The notes beneath the pieces were generated by a model. The model did not search any database. It was given only the letters and a program-made list of their open reading frames with translations, and was not told the origin of the DNA. The position numbers were made by a program, and so were the translations under genes. DNA of 64,000 nt from Amycolatopsis sacchari (GTDB lineage: Bacteria > Actinomycetota > Actinomycetes > Mycobacteriales > Pseudonocardiaceae), in NCBI RefSeq assembly GCF_900114035.1, contig NZ_FORP01000003.1:1-64000 (forward strand). The letters are read 5' to 3'. Numbering within the stretch: position 1 is the stretch's first letter; every line of letters begins with the position of its first letter. This document shows, one piece after another, positions 1-9,108 of this stretch.

Positions 1-110
1 TAGTCAATCTCAAAGGAACCCCAAAACGAGGTTCAAACATAAAGCTCTACTGGCTTAGTTCACTAGCACACTGTTGAGTTCTCAAACAACACGCAATTTG
101 TGTTTCTCGG
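1..110 (-). promoter_or_regulatory. rRNA operon leader with boxA antiterminator
   Basis: Read on the minus strand, positions 91 down to 72 give a boxA-like element (TTGTTTGAGAACTCAA) followed by CAGTGTG. This is the arrangement known from actinobacterial 16S rRNA leaders, where the Nus complex loads for antitermination. Further downstream on the same strand is a short hairpin (GAACC...GGGTTC, roughly 45-20). Transcription would leave the window at position 1, so a 16S gene should start shortly outside it. The stretch is far more A/T-rich than its surroundings, as rrn leaders usually are. The adjoining gene-free promoter-like region argues for the 16S leader rather than the 16S-23S spacer, which carries a similar box. 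Confidence 0.8.
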
Positions 111-326
111 TCTGGGCCAGACTCTACCCCACCGGTAATCCGGAGATTTCCTCGGGGGGTGGACATCCGTCCAGGCCAGGACCACCCACTCTACCACCGA
201 TCAGTGGGAGCTTGGTTCGTGGCCCCGCGCCGCCCGGTCTCCCTGGCGACGAAGAGAAGATTACACACCCTGGAACCCCCCTGGAACAGGGGGGTCCGTT
301 AACCACAAAACAGCAGGTCAGAACGG
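111..326 (-). promoter_or_regulatory. probable rrn promoter region
   Basis: There is no convincing gene here. On the minus strand three possible -10 hexamers occur: TAATCT (263-258) and TAGAGT twice (193-188 and 126-121). Tandem promoters ahead of the leader are normal for rrn operons. The -35 boxes are poor, so exact starts are uncertain. A GC hairpin (about 272-297, ACCCCCCTG/CAGGGGGGT) lies between the end of the neighbouring SDR gene and this region and may terminate that transcript. Confidence 0.45.
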
Positions 327-1037
327 TTACCAGGGCACGATCCCGGCTTCGGCGAGGAACTGACCGGACGGGACGTCGTCGGCGGCCAGTGCGACTCGGG
401 CGATCACCGCGGCACCGTCGGCGGCGGTCCGCGACCCGCGGTACTCGTTGAGGTCCGTCGCGCACAGGCCGGGCGCGGCGGCGTTCACCTTGATCCCGTC
501 GGCCGCGAGCTCGTGCGCGTACATGACGGTGAGGGAGTTGACCGCGGACTTCGACGTGCTGTACGCGAGCAGCATGGGGTGGTCGGCGTACCACCCCGGG
601 TCGCTGCTGATGGCGAGCGAGCCCAGCTCGCTGGACACGTTCACGATCCGCGGCGAGGTGGAGCGGCGCAGCAGGGGGAGGAAGGCGTTGGTCACCCGGA
701 CGACGCCGAAGACGTTCGTCTCGTAGGCGGTCCGCACCACCTCGGCCGTCGTCTCGCTCGGCCGCGCCTGCCCCGGGGGGTTGATGCCGGCGTTGTTCAC
801 CAGGATGTCGAGCCGGCCGTACCGCTGGTCGACCTCCTTCGCGGCGGCCTCCACCGATTCCTGGTCGGTGACGTCGATGGTGAGGGCGCTCGCCCCCAGC
901 TCTTCGGCGGCGGCCTGGCCGCGCGCGGCGTCCCGCGAGCCGATGAGCACGGTGACCCCCTCGGCCAGCAACAGCCGCGCGGTCTCCCTGCCGATTCCCT
1001 TGTTGGCGCCCGTGACCAGGGCGATCTTCTCGTTCAT
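327..1037 (-). CDS. SDR family NAD(P)-dependent oxidoreductase
   Basis: A classical short-chain dehydrogenase/reductase of 236 residues, the usual family length. The dinucleotide-binding motif TGANKGIG is at residues 9-16, the NNAG motif at 81-84, the catalytic serine near 135 and the YSTSK active site at 159-163. The ATG at 1037 was chosen because a GGTGGAGG ribosome site precedes it and the protein then starts just before the Rossmann fold; the longer open frame upstream does not look coding. It stands alone, divergent from the XRE-type regulator at 1138, which may control it. Substrate cannot be told; carbonyl or alcohol oxidoreduction in the cytoplasm is expected. Confidence 0.9.
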   Translation of the reverse strand: MNEKIALVTGANKGIGRETARLLLAEGVTVLIGSRDAARGQAAAEELGASALTIDVTDQESVEAAAKEVDQRYGRLDILVNNAGINPPGQARPSETTAEVVRTAYETNVFGVVRVTNAFLPLLRRSTSPRIVNVSSELGSLAISSDPGWYADHPMLLAYSTSKSAVNSLTVMYAHELAADGIKVNAAAPGLCATDLNEYRGSRTAADGAAVIARVALAADDVPSGQFLAEAGIVPW

Positions 1038-1137
1038 GCCTCCACCCTCGGCGCTGGGGCGCACCGGTGGCAGAGACCGTTCAACCAGGGACCGGCGGTC
1101 CCTGGCAGCAACCACCGGCACGCCGCAGACTGGGGAC

Positions 1138-1975
1138 GTGGACCGGAAAGGACTGGCGGACTTCCTGCGGACGAGGCGGGCGAAACTGCAGCCGCGGGAC
1201 GTCGGGCTGCCCGCCGGACTGCGCAGGCGGACTCCCGGCCTGCGCCGGGAGGAGGTGGCAGGCCTGGCCGCGATCTCCACGGACTACTACACGCGGCTCG
1301 AGCAGGCTCGCGGGCCACAGCCCTCGCGGCAGGTGCTGACGGGGATCGGGCGGGCGCTGCGGCTGTCCGACGAGGAGCGGGCCCACCTGTTCCACCTCGC
1401 GGGCGAGGTGCCGGACCTGCCCCCTGGGCCGTCGCGCGAGGTCACGCCCGGTCTGCTGCACCTGATCGACCGGCTGGACGACGCCGTCGCGTACGTCACC
1501 GACATCGCCTTCGACGTGCTGGCGTGGAACCCGCTCGCCTCCGCGCTGATGGGTGACCTGACGAGGTTCGGCCGCCGCGAGCGCAACCTCGCCCGGCGCC
1601 ACTTCCTGCCCCAGCCCGACGACGGCTTCCGCTGGTACCACTCGGACTTCGGCCGGACCGCCGTCGGCAGGCTGCGCACCGCGGCGGCGAAGTACCCCGA
1701 CGACACGTACGTGCGGGAACTCGTCGACGAGCTGCGCGCGGGCAGTGACGAGTTCGCGGAGCTCTGGTCCCGGCATGACGTCGTGGCGCACCCGGCGCAA
1801 GGCACTCTGGCACCCGCTGGTCGGCGAGTTCGAGGTCGACTGCGAGGTGCTGCTGGTTTCCGAGCGGGACCAGCAGCTGGTGCTGTTCACCACCGAGCCC
1901 GGCACGTCCGGGCACGAGGCGCTGCAGCTGCTCAAGGTCGTCGGCACGCAGGACCTGGGACAGGTGAGCCACTAG
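1138..1975 (+). pseudogene. XRE-family regulator, frameshifted (MmyB-like C-terminal domain)
   Basis: The GTG at 1138 opens a protein beginning VDRKGLADFLRTRR, with an N-terminal helix-turn-helix (about residues 8-65, including LRREEVAGLAAISTDYYTRLE) and a MmyB-like ligand-binding domain. The reading frame is intact to about 1782 (ELWSRHDV). The family-typical continuation (WRTRRKALWHPLVGEFEVDCEVLL) is found in the +1 frame and runs to a stop at 1975. Dropping one G near 1783 restores a single reading frame of about 278 residues. This is either a real inactivating frameshift or a sequencing error. Divergent placement suggests the adjacent SDR gene as its target, by analogy with this family. 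Confidence 0.75.
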
Positions 1976-1986
1976 GTTCGGCTGCC

Positions 1987-2439
1987 ATGCCGACCCTGCT
2001 GATCGTCCACCACACACCTTCGCCGAACGTGCAGGCGATGTTCGAGGCCGTCGTGGCCGGAGCGACCACCGACGAGCTCGAAGGGGTGTCGGTCGTCCGC
2101 AAGCCCGCGCTCGCGGCCACCGCGCCCGACGTGCTCGCCGCCGACGGCTTCCTCCTCGGCACGCCCGCGAACCTCGGGTACATGTCCGGCGCGCTCAAGC
2201 ACTTCTTCGACACCGTCTACTACCCCTGCCTCGACGCCACCCGCGGACGGCCGTTCGGCTACTACGTGCACGGCGGCAGCGACGTCGCCGGGACCGTCCG
2301 GGGCATCGAGGCGATCACGACCGGGCTGGGCTGGCAGCAGGTCGCCGCCGCGGTCACCGTCACCGGCGAGCCGGGCAAGGGCGACCTGGAGGCCTGCTGG
2401 GAGCTGGGCGCGACAGTAGCGGCGCACCTGGTTCCGTGA
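1987..2439 (+). CDS. flavodoxin-like NAD(P)H-dependent reductase
   Basis: A 150-residue protein with a flavodoxin-like fold. It begins MPTLLIVHHTPSPNVQAM, giving the phosphate-binding loop of FMN after the first strand, and carries GTPANLGYMSGALKHFFD (about residues 58-75), typical of small FMN-dependent reductases. It is likely a cytoplasmic quinone or flavin reductase; the substrate is unknown. A TAGGTT box (1973-1978) overlaps the stop of the preceding gene and lies 8 nt before the ATG, so the message may be leaderless. Its stop codon touches the 21-bp palindrome at 2439-2459. Confidence 0.75.
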   Translation: MPTLLIVHHTPSPNVQAMFEAVVAGATTDELEGVSVVRKPALAATAPDVLAADGFLLGTPANLGYMSGALKHFFDTVYYPCLDATRGRPFGYYVHGGSDVAGTVRGIEAITTGLGWQQVAAAVTVTGEPGKGDLEACWELGATVAAHLVP

Positions 2440-2459
2440 CACTGTTTTTAAAACAGTGT
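2439..2459. promoter_or_regulatory. 21-bp perfect palindrome, probable repressor operator
   Basis: Two 10-bp arms (ACACTGTTTT and AAAACAGTGT) flank a single central T. It is very A/T-rich for this genome and lies immediately before the membrane-protein gene at 2473, overlapping a possible promoter (GTGACA 2436-2441, TGTTAT 2457-2462). The nonamer AACAGTGTT recurs at 5680-5688, just upstream of the TetR-family gene at 5705, which makes that regulator the leading candidate to bind both sites (inference). A bidirectional terminator is the alternative. Confidence 0.5.
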
Positions 2460-2472
2460 TATGGTCACTGGC

Positions 2473-2865
2473 ATGACGCTCACCGGTCCTGTCCAGCTGT
2501 TCACCGTCATCGCGCTGGTGTCACTGCCCACCGTCATGTTCGGCGGCTACTCCCTGCTCGGCCTCCTGCGCAGGCGCAGGCTCACCGAGGAGCAGCGGGC
2601 GTTCTTCCGCGCCGGGCACGCGCACGCGGGCGTGCTGCTCGTCCTCGCGCTGGTCGCGCTCCAGCTGCTCGGTCAGGGCGGGCTCGGCGAAGCACTCCGC
2701 TGGGTGACGTGCTTCCTGCTCCTGTTCGGCGTCCTCGCCCAGTCCGGCGGCCTGTTCCTGCACCTGCTCCCCCGCAAGGCGCTCGCCCACCGGGTGACGG
2801 TGAGCGGCGCGGTGCTGCTGGGGGCGGCGATGCTCCTGACGGCCTGGGGTGTGGCCGTCGCCTAG
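2473..2865 (+). CDS. small four-helix membrane protein of unknown function
   Basis: About 130 residues with four hydrophobic segments (approximate residues 8-30, 46-68, 76-98, 108-130) separated by short charged loops (RRRRLTEEQR, LLPRKALAHR). No family recognised with certainty. ATG at 2473 follows the TGTTAT box by about 10 nt; an in-frame ATG at 2461 lies inside that box and is less likely. The upstream 21-bp palindrome indicates tight transcriptional control, perhaps by the TetR protein encoded at 5705. It ends 46 nt before hisS and could be cotranscribed with it, although a TAAACT box (2873-2878) offers hisS its own promoter. Confidence 0.6.
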   Translation: MTLTGPVQLFTVIALVSLPTVMFGGYSLLGLLRRRRLTEEQRAFFRAGHAHAGVLLVLALVALQLLGQGGLGEALRWVTCFLLLFGVLAQSGGLFLHLLPRKALAHRVTVSGAVLLGAAMLLTAWGVAVA

Positions 2866-2911
2866 CTGGATAAACTGGGCGCACACCAGTTTTCCGACCG
2901 TGAGGATCGTC

Positions 2912-4201
2912 GTGCCCGAGTACCTGCCGACCGCGCCGTACCGGGGGACCAGGGATTTCCTGCCCCCGGAAATGTCCGTCCGGACGCAGGTGTTCGGCCA
3001 TCTCTACGACGTGCTGGAGCGGTACGGCTACCAGCGCTACGACGGGCCGGTCCTCGAATCCGCCGAGATCTACGAGCGCAAGTCCGGGCAGGAGATCGCC
3101 GACCAGCAGCTGTACACGCTGACCGACCGCGGTGGCCGCCGGCTGGCGTTGCGGCCGGAGATGACGCCGTCGGTGGCGCGGATGATCGCCGGGAACGCGG
3201 GCTCGCTGCAGTTCCCGGTGCGCTGGTACAGCCACCCGAACTGCCACCGCTACGAGCGGCCGCAGCGGGGCCGCGTGCGTGAGCACTGGCAGATCAACGC
3301 CGACATCTTCGGCTCGGACAGCGCGAACTGCGAGATCGAGATCTTCGAGCTGGTTCACGATCTGATGCGGGGCGTCGGCGCGACCGACGACATGTTCGTC
3401 GTGCGCGCCAACGACCGGAACCTGCTCTCCAGCGCGCTGACCGACCTGGTCGGGGTGACCGCCGAGCAGCTGCCGCAGGTGTTCGGGCTGGTCGACCGGT
3501 GGGAGAAGTACGACCGCGAGACCCTGGCCACGCAGGCCGAGGAGATCGGGCTGCCGGACAAGCAGTTCGAGAAGCTGGGTGACGTGCTCGGTGCCGGCAC
3601 GGCGCTGCTGGACGAGCTGCCCGAGCAGGTCAAGGAGACGTCGAACCTCGTCAAGGTGCTGGCCAACGAGGCCGCGGGCCTGGTGCGGTTCGACCCGATG
3701 ATCGTGCGCGGGCTGGCGTACTACACGTCCACCGTGTTCGAGGTCTTCGACACCTCGCCGGAGAACAACCGCGCGCTCTTCGGCGGCGGCCGGTACAGCG
3801 ACCTCGCCGGGATGTTCACGTCGCAGCAGATCCCGGGCATCGGCTTCGGCATGGGTGACGTGACGCTGATGGACTTCCTCGGCACGCACGGCCTGACGCC
3901 GCAGCCGCGCAGCGAGGTCGACGTCGTGGTCATCCCCGTCGCCGAGGAGCTGGCCGGGGCCGCCCGGCAGGTCGCCACCGAGCTGCGGGGCGCCGGGATG
4001 CGCACGTCGACGCCGCTGGAGCTGCGCAAGCTCGGCAAGGAACTGGGCCGCGCGGACAAGGCGGGCGCCAAGGTGGTCGTGATCGTGGGCCAGGAGGACT
4101 GGGCCGCGGGCAACGTGACGGTCCGCTCGCTGGCGACGCGGGAGCAGCGCGTGGTCGCGCTGACGGAAGCCGCCGCCGCGGTCGCGGAGCTGCTGGCCTG
4201 A
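2912..4201 (+). CDS. hisS: histidine--tRNA ligase
   Basis: A class II aminoacyl-tRNA synthetase of 429 residues that charges tRNA-His with histidine. It starts PEYLPTAPYRGTRDFLPPEM, the usual HisRS opening; motif 2 is visible as HRYERPQRGRVREHWQ, and the histidine-binding signature appears as VRGLAYYTSTVFE, followed by GGGRYSDL and a C-terminal anticodon-binding domain (about 330-429). GTG at 2912 is preceded by GAGGA. The signature has Ala where most HisRS have Asp (RGLDYY). This could be a lineage feature or could mean a second, divergent HisRS copy; the rest of the genome is needed to tell. Confidence 0.85.
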   Translation: MPEYLPTAPYRGTRDFLPPEMSVRTQVFGHLYDVLERYGYQRYDGPVLESAEIYERKSGQEIADQQLYTLTDRGGRRLALRPEMTPSVARMIAGNAGSLQFPVRWYSHPNCHRYERPQRGRVREHWQINADIFGSDSANCEIEIFELVHDLMRGVGATDDMFVVRANDRNLLSSALTDLVGVTAEQLPQVFGLVDRWEKYDRETLATQAEEIGLPDKQFEKLGDVLGAGTALLDELPEQVKETSNLVKVLANEAAGLVRFDPMIVRGLAYYTSTVFEVFDTSPENNRALFGGGRYSDLAGMFTSQQIPGIGFGMGDVTLMDFLGTHGLTPQPRSEVDVVVIPVAEELAGAARQVATELRGAGMRTSTPLELRKLGKELGRADKAGAKVVVIVGQEDWAAGNVTVRSLATREQRVVALTEAAAAVAELLA

Positions 4202-4204
4202 AAA

Positions 4205-4238
4205 CCCGTGGTCGCGCCTGCCCAGACGCGACCACGGG
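4205..4238. terminator. bidirectional terminator hairpin
   Basis: A perfect 12-bp stem (CCCGTGGTCGCG / CGCGACCACGGG) with a 10-nt loop sits between the convergent hisS and aldo/keto reductase genes. No long T-run is present, as is common in actinobacteria. It could serve both transcripts. Confidence 0.8.
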
Positions 4239-4242
4239 GGCT

Positions 4243-5219
<977 letters not shown>

Positions 5220-5223
<4 letters not shown>

Positions 5224-5621
5224 GCCGACATCTCCTCCACGGTCACCCCGACGGCCACCATGTCGCGGCAGATCCGGTCGTAGTTGTCGATCTTGTAGTC
5301 GAGTATGTCCAAACAGGACTGCAGCTCGGCGATCCTGGCCCGCACGGAGTTCCGCTGCTCGATCAGGATGCCCATGCGGCGGGCGGCGCTCGCGTCGCCG
5401 TGGCGCCGCAGCTGCGCGTACTCGCGCATCATCTTGATGGGCATGCCGGTGGTCCGCAGGTGGGTGAGGAACTCGAGCCAGGCCAGGTCCTCGTCCGAGT
5501 AGGCCCGGCGGCCCGCCGTGTCGCGCGCCGGCGGGTCGACCAGCTTGATGCGCTCGTAGTACCGGAGCGTGTCGATGGACAGCCCGCTCCGGCGGGCGGC
5601 TTCCGCTATCGAGTAGCTCAT
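5220..5621 (-). CDS. MerR family transcriptional regulator
   Basis: A 133-residue protein with the MerR winged helix at the N-terminus ([20 protein letters not shown], then [15 protein letters not shown]) and a long dimerisation coiled coil. It lacks a metal-binding cysteine set: the cysteines in LQSCLDI and DRICRD are isolated. It therefore looks like an AdhR/NmlR-type or small-molecule sensor rather than a metal sensor. ATG at 5621 lies 8 nt after a TACTGT box, so the message may be leaderless. It is the first gene of a two-gene operon with the aldo/keto reductase and should act at the 19-bp-spacer promoter just upstream. Confidence 0.9.
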
Positions 5622-5629
5622 GGTGGCTG

Positions 5630-5660
5630 ACAGTACGACCTGGAGTGCACTCCAGGTCAA
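5630..5660 (-). promoter_or_regulatory. MerR-type promoter and operator
   Basis: On the minus strand TTGACC (5660-5655) and TACTGT (5635-5630) are separated by 19 bp, the over-long spacer characteristic of MerR-activated promoters. A perfect 22-bp palindrome (5637-5658, half-site GACCTGGAGTG) covers the spacer and the end of the -35 box. MerR-family proteins untwist such spacers when activated. Together this is strong evidence for autoregulation of the MerR-aldo/keto reductase operon. Confidence 0.85.
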
Positions 5661-5704
5661 CTCCCGCGGCCGGATTGATAACAGTGTTGCGATACGCTGG
5701 GACC

Positions 5705-6298
5705 ATGCCCCGTCCTCGCACGCACGACGAAGCACTGCGGCTGCGCCTGCTCGACCGAGCCGGAGAACTGCTGTCCACGGAGGGCGCCAAGGCGCTCAGC
5801 CTGCGCAGGCTCGCCGCCGACGCCGGCACGTCGACCACCGCCGTGTACTCCCTGTTCGGCAGCAAACCGGATCTCGTCAACGCGCTGTACGCCGAGGGTT
5901 TTCACCGGTTCGGTGCGCGGATGCGGGCGGTCGAGCGGACCGGGGACGCCGTCGAGGACCTCGTGCGGCTGGGACTGGTCTACCGGGAGAGCGCGCTCGC
6001 CGACCCGCACCTCTACTCGGTCATGTTCACGACCGCCGTCCCGGGCTTCGAGCCCACCGAGGAGGCCCAGCGGCTCGGACGGGAGGCGCTCGCGCCGCTG
6101 GTCGAGGTCGTGCGGAACGGGGTCGAGTCGGGCCAGTTCGAGGACGTCGCACCCGAAACGATCGCCATCAGCGCGTGGGGCCTGGTGCACGGGCTCGTTT
6201 CGCTCGAACTCAACGGCACCCTGCCACCGGACTTCGACGTGGCCTCGTCCTACGAAACCGCGCTGCGCGCACACGCCGGGGGGTGGCGGCGCCACTAG
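5705..6298 (+). CDS. TetR family transcriptional regulator
   Basis: A 197-residue protein with an N-terminal TetR helix-turn-helix ([22 protein letters not shown], about residues 38-59) and a C-terminal ligand domain that contains [12 protein letters not shown], the pattern of the WHG-type TetR C-terminal domain. TACGCT (5693-5698) lies 6 nt before the ATG, so translation is probably leaderless. AACAGTGTT at 5680-5688 is a likely autoregulatory site and matches the palindrome at 2439-2459. It is divergent from the MerR operon. The DinB-like gene follows after 9 nt with its own -10-like box in the TetR stop region. Confidence 0.85.
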   Translation: MPRPRTHDEALRLRLLDRAGELLSTEGAKALSLRRLAADAGTSTTAVYSLFGSKPDLVNALYAEGFHRFGARMRAVERTGDAVEDLVRLGLVYRESALADPHLYSVMFTTAVPGFEPTEEAQRLGREALAPLVEVVRNGVESGQFEDVAPETIAISAWGLVHGLVSLELNGTLPPDFDVASSYETALRAHAGGWRRH

Positions 6299-6307
6299 AC
6301 TCCGGCC

Positions 6308-6847
6308 GTGACCGTCATCGACGAGCAGGGCCGCCCCGAACCCCCGGTCGCGGCGGGCGAAACCGCCACGGTGCTGGGCTTCCTGGAGTTCCAGCGTGCG
6401 ACCTTCGAGTGGAAGTGCGCCGGGCTGGACGCCGACGGCCTCACCGCGACGGTCGGCGCCTCCACCATGACGCTCGGCGGGATGCTCAAGCACCTCGCGT
6501 GGGTCGAGGACCACTGGTTCTCCCGGCGGCTGTTCGGGCACGACCCGCTGCCGGTGTTCACCGGGATCGACTGGCAGGCCGAGCCCGACTGGGAGTGGAC
6601 GACGGCCGCCGCCGACAGCCCGGAGGAACTCCGCACGCTGTGGCAGGACACCGTGGCCCGCTCCCGCGAGCTGGTCGACGAGGCGCTCGCGGACGGCGGG
6701 CTCGACCGGATGGCGGTCCAGCCGTGGCAGGACGGGCGTGTGCCCAACCTGCGCTGGATCGTCTGCCACATGATCGAGGAGTACGCCCGGCACAACGGCC
6801 ACGCGGACCTCCTCCGCGAGGCCGTCGACGGGGAGACCGGGGAATAG
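6308..6847 (+). CDS. DinB family protein
   Basis: A 179-residue protein resembling the DinB/DUF664 four-helix bundle. The motif GGMLKHLAWVEDHWF (about residues 58-72) and the C-terminal ICHMIEEYARHNGHADLLRE (about 148-168) supply the three histidines that bind a metal in this family (LKHL, CHMI, RHNGH). These enzymes include mycothiol- and bacillithiol-dependent transferases and uncharacterised relatives, so the specific reaction is unknown. GTG at 6308 is 6 nt after TAGACT (6296-6301), which overlaps the stop codon of the TetR gene, so it may have its own leaderless transcript. Confidence 0.8.
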   Translation: MTVIDEQGRPEPPVAAGETATVLGFLEFQRATFEWKCAGLDADGLTATVGASTMTLGGMLKHLAWVEDHWFSRRLFGHDPLPVFTGIDWQAEPDWEWTTAAADSPEELRTLWQDTVARSRELVDEALADGGLDRMAVQPWQDGRVPNLRWIVCHMIEEYARHNGHADLLREAVDGETGE

Positions 6848-6850
6848 CCC

Positions 6851-7474
6851 TCAGCGCGGCCCGTACTGCCGGTCGCCCGCGTCGCCGAGGCCCGGCACGA
6901 TGAAGCCCGAGTCGTTGAGCCGCTCGTCCACGCTCGCCGTCACCACGCGCACCGGCAGGCCGGACTCCTCCAGCCGCTTCAGCCCTTCCGGGGCCGCCAG
7001 CGCGCAGATCGCCGTCACGTCCGTGGCACCGCGCTCGGCGAGCAGCTGGATCGTGTAGACCATCGAACCGCCCGTGGCGAGCATCGGGTCGAGCACGAAC
7101 ACCGGCCGGGAGGCGAGGCTTTCCGGCAGCGACTCCAGGTACGGCGTCGGCTGCAGGGTCTCCTCGTCGCGGGCGAGGCCCACGAAGCCCATCTGCGCGT
7201 CGGGGATCAGCTTGTGCGCCTGGTCGGCCATGCCGAGGCCGGCCCGCAGCACCGGCACGAGCAGCGGCGGGTTCGCCAGCCGGTACCCCTGGGTGCGGGC
7301 GACCGGGGTGTGGATGCGCTCGGCCCGCACCGGAGCTTCGCGGGTGGCTTCGTAGATCAGCATCACGGTCAGCTCGTGCAGCGCGGCGCGGAAGGCGGCG
7401 CTGTCGGTGCGGGCGTCCCGCATGGTCGAGAGCCTGTCCTTGGCCAGGGGGTGGTCGACTACCAGGACGTCCAT
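6851..7474 (-). CDS. upp: uracil phosphoribosyltransferase
   Basis: A 207-residue type I phosphoribosyltransferase that makes UMP from uracil and PRPP in pyrimidine salvage. It starts [20 protein letters not shown] and has the PRPP-binding signature [10 protein letters not shown] (about residues 131-140) and the uracil-binding C-terminus [16 protein letters not shown]. Length and both ends match known Upp proteins. It is convergent with the DinB gene and divergent, across 48 bp, from the DUF1707 gene. It joins the other nucleoside salvage genes scattered in this window (deoC, add, cdd, deoA and the nucleoside transporter). Confidence 0.97.
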   Translation of the reverse strand: MDVLVVDHPLAKDRLSTMRDARTDSAAFRAALHELTVMLIYEATREAPVRAERIHTPVARTQGYRLANPPLLVPVLRAGLGMADQAHKLIPDAQMGFVGLARDEETLQPTPYLESLPESLASRPVFVLDPMLATGGSMVYTIQLLAERGATDVTAICALAAPEGLKRLEESGLPVRVVTASVDERLNDSGFIVPGLGDAGDRQYGPR

Positions 7475-7522
7475 GGGGAAAAGGTACCCGCCGCGCGGGC
7501 CGGTGCCGCTACGCTCACCTGC

Positions 7523-8158
7523 GTGACGGAGGGGACCCCGGAAAGACCACCGATGCGGGCGTCGGACGCCGACCGCGAGCGGGTGGCGCAGATCCTGCAC
7601 AACGCGTTGTCCGAAGGCCGGATCACCGTGGCCGAGCTGGAAGAACGGCTCGACACGGTGTACGCGGCGAAGACGCTCGTGGAGCTGGAGCCGCCGATCG
7701 CGGACCTGCCGGGCGTGTCGGTGGGCAAGGCCGTCGCGCACGCCCCGTCGCAGGCGGTGGACACGCGCATCGGCGGGATCCCGGGCTCGCAGGCGTCCAT
7801 CGCGGTGATGTCCGGGGCCAACCGCAAGGGCAACTGGGTGGTGCCGCCGAACCACACGAGCTTCGCGTTCTGGGGCGGCGTCGAGCTCGACCTGCGGGGC
7901 GCGCGCTTCGCCGAGCGCCACTCCACCATCACGGCGATCGCGATCATGGGCGGGATCGACATCGTGGTGCCCGACGACATCGTGGTGGACGTCAACGGCA
8001 TCGGGCTCATGGGTGCGTTCGAGAGCCAGGACCACGCGGGCGCCACCGCCGTGCCGCCGCCGGGCGCGCCGACGGTGAAGATCACGGGTTTCGCCTTCTG
8101 GGGTGGCGTCACAGTTCATCGGAAGCCGCGAAAGCAGCAACCTACTATCGAGGGGTGA
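7523..8158 (+). CDS. DUF1707 domain protein with LiaF-like C-terminal domain
   Basis: A 211-residue protein. The first part ([33 protein letters not shown]) is the DUF1707 domain found in many actinobacterial envelope-associated proteins. The C-terminal half ([36 protein letters not shown]) resembles the right-handed beta domain of LiaF-type proteins, tied to cell-envelope stress sensing in other bacteria. No membrane segment is evident. GTG at 7523 lies 7 nt after TACGCT (7510-7515), so it is probably leaderless. Its stop overlaps the GTG of deoC by 4 nt (GTGA). That is a tight link to a nucleoside catabolic gene; a role in that pathway is not shown. Confidence 0.8.
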   Translation: MTEGTPERPPMRASDADRERVAQILHNALSEGRITVAELEERLDTVYAAKTLVELEPPIADLPGVSVGKAVAHAPSQAVDTRIGGIPGSQASIAVMSGANRKGNWVVPPNHTSFAFWGGVELDLRGARFAERHSTITAIAIMGGIDIVVPDDIVVDVNGIGLMGAFESQDHAGATAVPPPGAPTVKITGFAFWGGVTVHRKPRKQQPTIEG

Positions 8159-9108
8159 GCACACCTACTCTCCCGGCGGGGCTCGACGACGCGACCCGCG
8201 ACGACGCCAGCCTGCGCCGGTTCCTGCACGGCCTGCCCGGCGTCGACCAGGTCGGCGTCGAGGCCAGGGCCGCTTCGCTGGGCACGCGCAGCATCAAGAA
8301 GGCCGCCAAGCTCTGGGCCATCGACACCGCGATCTCGATGGTCGACCTGACCACCCTCGAAGGCGCCGACACCCGGGGCAAGGTCCGCGCGCTGGCCGCG
8401 AAGGCCAAGCTGCCCGACCCCGAGCGGCCCGGCACCCCGCGGGTCGCCGCCGTCTGCGTCTACCCCGACCTCGTCGCCACGGCGGTGGAAAGCCTGCGCG
8501 GCACGGGGATCGGCGTGGCGAGCGTCGCGACCGCGTTCCCCTCCGGGCGGACCAGCCGGGAGATCAAGCTCGCCGAGGTCGAGTTCGCCGTGGCCGCCGG
8601 GGCCACCGAGGTCGACATGGTGATCGACCGCGGCGCGTTCCTCGAAGGCCGCTACGGGCAGGTGTTCGAGGAGATCCAGGCGGTCAAGGCCGCCTGCGGT
8701 GACGCGCACCTGAAGGTCATCCTCGAGACGGGCGAACTGGCCACGTACGACAACGTGCGCCGGGCGTCGTGGCTCGCGCTGCTCGCGGGCGGTGACTTCA
8801 TCAAGACCTCCACCGGCAAGGTCTCCCCCGCCGCGACGCTGCCGGTCACGCACGTGATGCTGCAGGCCGTCCGCGACTGGTTCACCAGCACCGGCGAACT
8901 GCGGGGCGTCAAGCCCGCCGGTGGTATCCGGACGACCAAGGACGCGATCAAGTACCTGGTGGCGGTGCACGAGGTCGCCGGTGAGCAGTGGCTCACGCCG
9001 GAGCTGTTCCGGTTCGGCGCGTCCAGCCTCCTCAACGACCTGCTGCTGCAGCGGCGCACCCAGCTCGACGGCCACTACAGCGGCCCTGACTACGTGACGG
9101 TGGACTAG
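8155..9108 (+). CDS. deoC: deoxyribose-phosphate aldolase
   Basis: Splits 2-deoxyribose 5-phosphate into acetaldehyde and glyceraldehyde 3-phosphate, the last step of deoxynucleoside catabolism. The Schiff-base lysine is in FIKTSTGK and the second active-site lysine in VKPAGGIRT. At 317 residues it is longer than the E. coli enzyme, with an extra N-terminal segment, as in other actinobacteria. GTG at 8155 overlaps the DUF1707 stop, and TACTAT (8143-8148) lies 6 nt upstream, so it can also start a leaderless message. The following aldehyde dehydrogenase starts directly after the stop codon, which fits removal of the acetaldehyde formed. Confidence 0.95.
   Translation: MSTPTLPAGLDDATRDDASLRRFLHGLPGVDQVGVEARAASLGTRSIKKAAKLWAIDTAISMVDLTTLEGADTRGKVRALAAKAKLPDPERPGTPRVAAVCVYPDLVATAVESLRGTGIGVASVATAFPSGRTSREIKLAEVEFAVAAGATEVDMVIDRGAFLEGRYGQVFEEIQAVKAACGDAHLKVILETGELATYDNVRRASWLALLAGGDFIKTSTGKVSPAATLPVTHVMLQAVRDWFTSTGELRGVKPAGGIRTTKDAIKYLVAVHEVAGEQWLTPELFRFGASSLLNDLLLQRRTQLDGHYSGPDYVTVD

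Noticed and set aside
74-594. Open frames on both strands across the first 600 bp
   Set aside because: They cross the rrn leader and the antisense of the SDR gene, have Arg/Pro-rich noise composition and no family features.
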